Shown piece after piece: positions 49,208-54,793 of a stretch of 54,793 nt of DNA. Source of the stretch: Collinsella sp. (lineage in GTDB: Bacteria > Actinomycetota > Coriobacteriia > Coriobacteriales > Coriobacteriaceae); assembly GCA_029264355.1 (NCBI GenBank), contig JARIBW010000053.1:1-54793 (forward strand), read 5' to 3'. The notes below the pieces were generated by a model, which was not told the origin of the DNA, made no database searches, and saw only the letters and a list, made by a program, of their open reading frames with translations. Numbering within the stretch: the first letter of the stretch is position 1; each line of letters begins with the position of its first letter. Both the position numbers and the translations under genes were made by a program.

Positions 49208-51681
49208 TAGCTGCGAACCTCGCCGCCAGTGGCCTTGCACACCTTCGTCACCAACTTGGAATGGGCGCGCTCGACCTCCTCACTCGTCAGCGTATGGTCG
49301 TCGGCACGGTAGGTGAGCGCGAAGGCCATGGACTTCTTACCCGCGCCCACGCGGACCGGGTCGCGGTACACGTCGAACAAGCGCACGCCCACGAGCAGCT
49401 TGCCACCGGCGGAACGCAGGCGGCGCTCCAGATCCTCGCACGTGACGTCGTCGCCGACCACGATCGCGAGGTCGTGCTCGACACTTGGGAACTGGGAAAA
49501 CTCGCGATAGGCCTCCTGGGCGCCGGCACCCTTGAGAAGGGCCTCGAGGTTCAACTCGAACGCGACCACGGGGATATCGATCCCGTAGACGTCGCGCGCA
49601 TCGGGGTGTATCTCGCCGACCCAACCGAGCACGGTGCCCCCGGAAAGGACCTCGGCGCCGCGGCCGGGCTGCAAAAAGCCGTACCCGTCACCATCGGTGG
49701 GACGGAAGCGGACCTTGGGGATGCGCAGCTGATCGAGCAGCTCCTCGACGATGCCCTTGCCGTCGAAGAAGCGCAGCGGCATGGGCTTGCGATTCCAGGT
49801 CACATCGCCCATGGAGCCGGAGAGCACACCCGCGACGGATTCGCGCTCCTTGGGGGCGCTGGCATTCTCGCGACCGAAGAACAAGGTTCCGATCTCATAC
49901 AACTGCACGTTCGCGGTGCTGTGCTTGATGTTGTACTCGACGGACTGCAGAAGCCCTGGGATGAGCGAGCGGCGCATCTCGGTCTGCTCGGCGATGAGCG
50001 GGTTCATGATCTCCACGGGGCAACCGCGGCCCTCGTCGGACATGCCGATACGGGAAATGTCGCCGGGGGCGGCGAATGAGAAGTTCATCGTCTCGTTGAG
50101 GCCGCAGGCGCGCAGCACCCGGCCGACCTTGCGGACGAGCCGCTGCTCACGGGTGAGCCCACCGATGTGGTTCTTGGCCGCCGGGATGGTGGCCTCGACG
50201 CGATCCATGCCCCACAGGCGCAAAACCTCTTCGATGAGGTCGATCTCGCGCGAGAGGTCGGGACGGAACGTCGCGGGAACGACCTCGAACACGCGCGCAT
50301 CGCCCTCGCCCGACACCTCGACGGAGCACCCGAGGCGCGAAAGGGAGCTCTCGACGAATGCGGGGTCGATCTTGGCCCCGCACAACTCATGCACGCGGGA
50401 AAGACGCAACTCGATGGGGGCGAACTGCTTGGGCGCGGGGTACACGTCCACGCAGCCCGGAGCCACCTGGCCGCCGGCGAGCTGCTCGATGAGAGCGCAG
50501 GCGATATCCGCGACCTCGGCGCATCCGGTCTCGTCGACTTGGCGTTCGAAGCGGATGGAGGCATCGGAGATCAGCGCGAGATCGCGACTGGTGTGGGAAG
50601 TGCGCCCCGCGTTGAAGCAGGCACTTTCCACCAAGACGTCGACCGTGGCATCGGTGACCTCGGAATCCATGCCCCCCATGACGCCGGCGAGCGCGACCGG
50701 GACGGCGCCCGCCTCGCCCGTGGCGATAAGCCCCATCCCTGCGGAAAGCACGCGCTCGACATCGTCCAGGGTGCGGAAGAGCTCCCCTTCGCGCGCGGGA
50801 CGGACGACCACGGAGCGCTTGCCGTCGAGCTCCTCGAAGGCGGCCAGGTCGAAGGCGTGCAGGGGCTGACCGGTGAGCATCATCACATAGTTGGTGATGT
50901 CCACGATATTGTTGTGCGTGCGGATGCCGCAGGAATCGAGGCGCTGGACGAGCCACTCGGGCGAGGGGCCGACCTTCACTCCGCGCACCACGCGGGCAAC
51001 GTAGCGGTCGCACAGCCCCCCGTCGGTGAGCTCGACGGATACGGTATCGGGGGCGGCGGGGCCCGATTCGGCGGCGATGGCGGGCAGGTCCACATGGAAA
51101 TCGCGGTCGTAGATCGCCCCGACCTCGCGGGCGATGCCGATCATGGACAGGCAATCGGCTCGGTTCGGGGTGATCTCGCAGTCGAGCACGACGTCGGAGG
51201 TGCCCAGGTACTGGGAGAAGGGCATGCCGACGGGGGTTCCCTCGGGCAGGATCATGATGCCCGCATGATCGGCGGAAAGGCCGAGTTCGCGGGCCGAGCA
51301 GTTCATGCCCATGGAAACGACGCCGCGGAGCTTGCCCTTCTTGATCTTGACGTCGCCGGGAAGCTGGGCGCCGATCATGGCGGTCACGATGTGGTCGCCC
51401 TCGTTGAAATTCTGAGCGCCGCACACGATCTGCAGCGGAGCCGGATTCCCCTCGTCATCGACGTTGTTGTCGCCAACGTCGACCAAGGTGACCCAAAGGT
51501 GGTCGGAATCGGGGTGGGCCTCTTTGGAAACCACCTTGGCCGTCACGATATGGTCGAAGGACTCGCCCACGGTCTCGATGGCCTCGACCTCGGTGCCGGT
51601 GCGGATGAACTCGCGCGCGAGCTCGGACGGATCGTCCGGCAGCTCGACCATGCTCGAAAGCCAGTCGTAGGAAACTCTCAT
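49207..51681 (-). CDS. pheT: Phenylalanyl-tRNA synthetase beta subunit
   Basis: 824 residues. N-terminal tRNA-binding (EMAP-like) domain (about 40-150), B3/B4 editing domain (about 210-390, MMLTGQPLHAFDL), B5 domain (about 400-480), the catalytic-like core and the C-terminal ferredoxin-fold anticodon-binding domain (FDVYRDPVRVGAGKKSMAF). Pairs with PheS as an alpha2-beta2 enzyme. Starts 13 bp after pheS in the same operon, with AGAGG before the ATG. Confidence 0.96.
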   Translation of the reverse strand: MRVSYDWLSSMVELPDDPSELAREFIRTGTEVEAIETVGESFDHIVTAKVVSKEAHPDSDHLWVTLVDVGDNNVDDEGNPAPLQIVCGAQNFNEGDHIVTAMIGAQLPGDVKIKKGKLRGVVSMGMNCSARELGLSADHAGIMILPEGTPVGMPFSQYLGTSDVVLDCEITPNRADCLSMIGIAREVGAIYDRDFHVDLPAIAAESGPAAPDTVSVELTDGGLCDRYVARVVRGVKVGPSPEWLVQRLDSCGIRTHNNIVDITNYVMMLTGQPLHAFDLAAFEELDGKRSVVVRPAREGELFRTLDDVERVLSAGMGLIATGEAGAVPVALAGVMGGMDSEVTDATVDVLVESACFNAGRTSHTSRDLALISDASIRFERQVDETGCAEVADIACALIEQLAGGQVAPGCVDVYPAPKQFAPIELRLSRVHELCGAKIDPAFVESSLSRLGCSVEVSGEGDARVFEVVPATFRPDLSREIDLIEEVLRLWGMDRVEATIPAAKNHIGGLTREQRLVRKVGRVLRACGLNETMNFSFAAPGDISRIGMSDEGRGCPVEIMNPLIAEQTEMRRSLIPGLLQSVEYNIKHSTANVQLYEIGTLFFGRENASAPKERESVAGVLSGSMGDVTWNRKPMPLRFFDGKGIVEELLDQLRIPKVRFRPTDGDGYGFLQPGRGAEVLSGGTVLGWVGEIHPDARDVYGIDIPVVAFELNLEALLKGAGAQEAYREFSQFPSVEHDLAIVVGDDVTCEDLERRLRSAGGKLLVGVRLFDVYRDPVRVGAGKKSMAFALTYRADDHTLTSEEVERAHSKLVTKVCKATGGEVRS

Positions 51682-51694
51682 CTCAAACCTCTTC

Positions 51695-52771
51695 TTAGAA
51701 CTGATTCAGGAAACGCATGTCGCCGGTGACGAGCGTGCGCAGATCGGGCAGGTCATATCGAAGCGCCGCGATGCGCTCCACGCCGGCGCCGAACGCGAAA
51801 CCGGAATAAACCTCGGGATCGATGCCGCAGTTGCGCAGCACGTTGGGGTCGACCATGCCGCATCCCAAGATCTCGATCCAGCCGGAATGCTTGCAGAAGG
51901 GGCATCCCTCGCCGCCGCACACGCCGCAGCTCACGTCGACCTCGCAGGAGGGCTCGGTGAACGGGAAGAAGTGAGGGCGGTAGCGCGTCGCGCGATCCTC
52001 GCCGAACATGCACTTCACAAAATAGTCGAGCGTGCCCTTGAGGTCGCCGAACGTGATGCCCTTGTCCACGACGAGACCCTCGATCTGGTGGAACTGCGGA
52101 AGATGGCAGGCATCGGCCGTGTCGGGTCGGTACACGCGGCCCGGGGCGATCATGTAGATGGGCGGCTCCCCGGCCTCCATGGTGTGCACCTGCACGCCGG
52201 AGGTCTGGGTGCGCAGCAGCACATCGGACTCGCCATGCGCGTGCTCCTCGGGATGCGCCGCGGTGCCGGGGGCGTTGTCCCTCACATAAAAGGTATCGCG
52301 CGCGGAGCGGCTCGGATGGTCGAGGGGGGCGTTCAGCGCGGTGAAGTTGTACCAGCTGGATTCCACCTGGGGACCGGTCTCGACGGTATAGCCGATGCCG
52401 CAAAAGACGTCCTCGATCTCCTCGATGATCTGGTTGATGAGGTGCGCGTGGCCGATCTGCGGGCGCGACCCCGGCAGGGTGATATCGACCGCCTCGGTGG
52501 CCATGAGCTCGCGCACCGCCGCGCGCTTGAGGTCCTTCATGCGCCCCTCGATCAGGGTCTCGGCCATGCGGCGCATCTCATTCGCGCGCTTGCCGAGCAC
52601 CGGTCGCTCCTCGGGATCGATCTTGCCCATCATGCGCATGAGCCCGGTGATCTCGCCCTTGCGGCCCATGAGCGCCACACGGGCGGCCTCGAGCCTCTCG
52701 GTCGTCTCAGCGCTCTCGATCATCTGCCGGGCGCGTTGCTCAAGCTCCTCGAGCTCGTCGATCAAACTCAT
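51695..52771 (-). CDS. pheS: Phenylalanyl-tRNA synthetase alpha subunit
   Basis: 358-residue catalytic subunit of class II PheRS. N-terminal coiled coil (about 1-90), motif 2 LLRTQTSGVQVHTM, FHQIEGLVVDKGITFGDLKG, and motif 3 GFAFGAGVERIAALRY. A CGVCGGEGCPFCKHSGW zinc-type insertion is present at about 290. GAGAGGGG precedes the ATG. First gene after the T-box leader. Confidence 0.96.
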   Translation of the reverse strand: MSLIDELEELEQRARQMIESAETTERLEAARVALMGRKGEITGLMRMMGKIDPEERPVLGKRANEMRRMAETLIEGRMKDLKRAAVRELMATEAVDITLPGSRPQIGHAHLINQIIEEIEDVFCGIGYTVETGPQVESSWYNFTALNAPLDHPSRSARDTFYVRDNAPGTAAHPEEHAHGESDVLLRTQTSGVQVHTMEAGEPPIYMIAPGRVYRPDTADACHLPQFHQIEGLVVDKGITFGDLKGTLDYFVKCMFGEDRATRYRPHFFPFTEPSCEVDVSCGVCGGEGCPFCKHSGWIEILGCGMVDPNVLRNCGIDPEVYSGFAFGAGVERIAALRYDLPDLRTLVTGDMRFLNQF

Positions 52772-52789
52772 CTGTTCCCCTCTCGTAAC

Positions 52790-53100
52790 AAAAAAATCCG
52801 TCCTCGGACATGCCTTCGCATTCCCAAGGACGGATGAGATTCCGCGGTACCACCTTGATTGGCCGCCGGCTTTCTGCCCGGCGAACCCTCTTTTGCCCGA
52901 TATCGCACGGGCGGGCGGCTCCCCTACTCAGCTTGCATGATCGAGGCGTGCATATATCGCACGCCGCGCCCGTGCGCCGTTCAGGTCGCAGCTCGGGAGT
53001 GAACTCGGGGCTCATCGTCGCAGGCGGGCTCCCAGCCGATGGCCCTCCCTCTCTTGGCGGCGATGCGGCGAGACCCGACCTCTCCGTCAACGCAGTGGTG
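52790..53100 (-). ncRNA. T-box leader, phenylalanine specific
   Basis: The leader of pheST has T-box structure. The antiterminator bulge GGTGGTACCGCGG is at 52854-52842; its UGGU pairs with the ACCA end of tRNA-Phe. The terminator hairpin (ATCCGTCC / GGACGGAT) ends in seven T at 52796-52790. The likely specifier codon is UUC (53003-53001) in GAGUUCAC. Uncharged tRNA-Phe would favour the antiterminator and read-through into pheS. Confidence 0.92.
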
Positions 53101-53102
53101 AA

Positions 53103-53134
53103 ATGATAGCATATGCCGAGGTTGGACGATGCAA
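53103..53134 (-). promoter_or_regulatory. Candidate promoter of the pheST T-box transcript
   Basis: On the minus strand TTGCAT (53134-53129) and TATCAT (53108-53103), spacer 20 bp, somewhat long. TATGCT overlaps as an alternative -10 at 15 bp. Confidence 0.35.
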
Positions 53135-53265
53135 AAGGCCGCAACGCCACTGAAATGCACGGAAAACCTGAAAGGTGACGAAATCACGGGCAATTACCCG
53201 CCCGCTCGGTTAAACTGCAGGGAACCGCACGCACGCCGACCACCCCGACCGCAAAGGATGGCCCC

Positions 53266-53928
53266 GTGACTTATATGGCGACGTTCCTCGAGGGAATCAT
53301 CACCTTCATCTCCCCCTGCCTGCTGCCCATGCTCCCCATTCACATGGCATATTTCGCCGGCGGCGGAAAACATGGGAGGCGCGGCGCGCTGCGCAACGCC
53401 CTGGGCTTCATCTTGGGATTCACCCTCGTGTTCGTCGCCATGGGCGCGATGGCGGGGACGATCGGCGGCCTGTTGCGCGAACATCGAACGGCCGTCGACC
53501 TGTTGAGCGGGTCCGTCGTCATTCTCCTCGGTCTCGACTTCCTGGGCGTCGTCAGGCTCGGCGTCTTTCGGGGAAACCAGAGGGGCCGGGCCATGGGGGA
53601 GCCGACATTTCCCTCATCGGTCGCACTCGGCATCGCTTTCTCGCTCGGTTGGACCCCCTGCGTCGGGGCGTTCCTGGGTTCGGCGCTCATGCTGGCCGGG
53701 CAACAGGCGCATGCCGTCGAGGGCATGCTGCTGCTCTTGACCTACTCAGCCGGTCTGGGCATTCCCTTCCTCATCAGCGCGTTGCTCATCGACCGACTCA
53801 AGGGTGCGATGGACGCCATCAAAAGACACTACGAACTCGTCAACATGGTCTGCGGCGTCATGCTCGTCCTCCTCGGCCTGCTCATGGCCAGCGGGGCGAT
53901 GACGGGCATCGTCGGCGCCCTTTCGTAA
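53266..53928 (+). CDS. CcdA-family membrane thiol-disulfide transporter
   Basis: 220 residues with six hydrophobic helices. Redox cysteines lie in FISPCLLPMLPIH near residue 18 and GWTPCVGAF near residue 129, the CcdA/DsbD core pattern. It passes electrons from cytoplasmic thioredoxin to extracellular thioredoxin-like proteins. GTG start, seven bases after AAAGGA; an ATG three codons on is an alternative. Next to a TlpA-like gene in one operon. Confidence 0.9.
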   Translation: MTYMATFLEGIITFISPCLLPMLPIHMAYFAGGGKHGRRGALRNALGFILGFTLVFVAMGAMAGTIGGLLREHRTAVDLLSGSVVILLGLDFLGVVRLGVFRGNQRGRAMGEPTFPSSVALGIAFSLGWTPCVGAFLGSALMLAGQQAHAVEGMLLLLTYSAGLGIPFLISALLIDRLKGAMDAIKRHYELVNMVCGVMLVLLGLLMASGAMTGIVGALS

Positions 53929-53995
53929 ACGATCTGGCCGGCAAGCGCGCTGATCTCGTGCGGCGCCCTTCCCCATCTTGAAAGGAGAAAACTCC

Positions 53996-54562
53996 GTGAA
54001 CGATAAGAAGATGCTCATCGTCGGATCGCTCGCACTCGCCCTCGTCGTCGGCGGCGCGGGGGCCCTCTACTCATCCATGGGCGGCACGATCGCCACGCCC
54101 TCGATGAGCTCATCCGAAGACTCAGCGCAAGGCGCCGATGCGCCGGCACCTGAGGCCGCGCCGGACTTCACGGTGATCGACACCGACGGCAACGAGGTCC
54201 GCCTCTCCGACCTTCGCGGTAAACCCGTGGTCTTGAGTTTTTGGGCGAGCTGGTGCGGCATATGCAAGCAGGGTATGCCCGACTTCGATGCCGCGTACGC
54301 CAAGTACGGAGACGACGTCCACTTCATGATGGTCAACCTGACCGCGGGTACCGAGACTCGCGATGTCGCCGCCGCATATATCGAAGAGAACGGTTACGAC
54401 TTCCCCGTTTACTACGACACCGAGATGTCGGCCGCGAGCGCCTACGGCGTCAACGCCGTACCCGTCACCCATCTTATCGACGCACAGGGGAACCACGTCG
54501 CCTACGGCCAAGGGCGCATCGGACTCGAAGGCATAGAAAACGGCATCGAAATGGCGAAATGA
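53996..54562 (+). CDS. Membrane-anchored TlpA/ResA-like thioredoxin
   Basis: 188 residues: an N-terminal helix (about 6-27, anchor), an Ala/Ser-rich linker, and a TlpA/ResA-like thioredoxin domain from about 55. The active site is WCGIC with Cys87 and Cys90; the cis-Pro segment AVPVTHLID is present. Acts outside the membrane, probably reduced by the CcdA partner. GTG start, eight bases after AAAGGAG. No cytochrome c maturation genes are visible nearby, so general extracytoplasmic thiol reduction is likely. Confidence 0.9.
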   Translation: MNDKKMLIVGSLALALVVGGAGALYSSMGGTIATPSMSSSEDSAQGADAPAPEAAPDFTVIDTDGNEVRLSDLRGKPVVLSFWASWCGICKQGMPDFDAAYAKYGDDVHFMMVNLTAGTETRDVAAAYIEENGYDFPVYYDTEMSAASAYGVNAVPVTHLIDAQGNHVAYGQGRIGLEGIENGIEMAK

Positions 54563-54563
54563 A

Positions 54564-54598
54564 CGCGGGCCGCATCGATCTGCTCAACACGGCCCGCG
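54564..54598. terminator. Hairpin between tlpA-like gene and GH1 gene
   Basis: Nine-base arms CGCGGGCCG / CGGCCCGCG with a 17-nt loop between convergent genes. No clear T run; probable weak terminator. Confidence 0.4.
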
Positions 54599-54675
54599 AT
54601 GCCTACCTCTTGATATCGAAGGCGAAGCGCGTCCCGCCGGTAAGGTAATCGAGCAGAACGTGCTCACGCGCGGGA

Positions 54676-54793
<118 letters not shown>

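Overview
The window is high-GC DNA that reads as a gut coriobacterium, most likely Collinsella or a close relative. This rests on gene content (tagatose pathway, mannose-family PTSs, a sortase-anchored fucosidase, oxygen-sensitive sulfatase maturation) and on strong Shine-Dalgarno use; no 16S rRNA or other formal marker is present. I see no rRNA, tRNA, CRISPR array, transposase or prophage.

Layout. 1-10.9 kb holds housekeeping genes: aspS, ppc, hisS, a threonine-aldolase-like gene, an EamA transporter and a GNAT acetyltransferase, separated by unusually repeat-rich intergenic DNA. 10.9-37.9 kb is the main feature, a large amino-sugar/galactose locus. It contains a class II tagatose/fructose-bisphosphate aldolase with a divergent DeoR regulator, a cell-wall-anchored GH29 fucosidase, lacC-, lacX-, lacB- and lacA-like genes, a TauE/SafE exporter, a small membrane protein, two sulfatases with their radical-SAM activator, PTS 2 (IID, IIC, IIB, IIA), two DeoR regulators in tandem, nagA, agaS, a GntR regulator, and PTS 1 (IID, IIC, IIB, YajC-like, IIA). 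38.3-48.4 kb is mixed: flavodoxin, M20 amidohydrolase, ZIP transporter, YbjQ, a deformylase-like protein, an FMN reductase, M18 aminopeptidase, a NADH-oxidase-like flavoprotein and an orphan nuclease-like gene behind a MITE-like inverted repeat. 48.4-54.8 kb holds a zinc-dependent phospholipase-like gene, pheT and pheS under a phenylalanine T-box leader, a ccdA/tlpA thiol-redox pair, and the 3' end of a GH1 gene cut by the window edge.

How the genes work together (inference from families and order). PTS-delivered GalNAc-6-P would be deacetylated by NagA, converted by AgaS to tagatose-6-P, phosphorylated by the LacC-like kinase and split by the class II aldolase. LacAB would feed galactose-6-P into the same intermediate. 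Both sulfatases lack signal peptides and sit directly downstream of a PTS with anSME and a TauE/SafE exporter. The simplest model is import of a sulfated sugar, desulfation in the cytoplasm and export of the inorganic anion. Repeated motifs suggest two regulatory circuits: ATGTTC-N4-ATGTTT decamers shared by the lacBA and PTS 2 promoters (DeoR candidates), and CTGGTTATAACCAG-like sites near agaS, nagA and PTS 1 (GntR candidates).

Start codons were chosen by Shine-Dalgarno position and family length, so several coding regions are shorter than the longest open frame.
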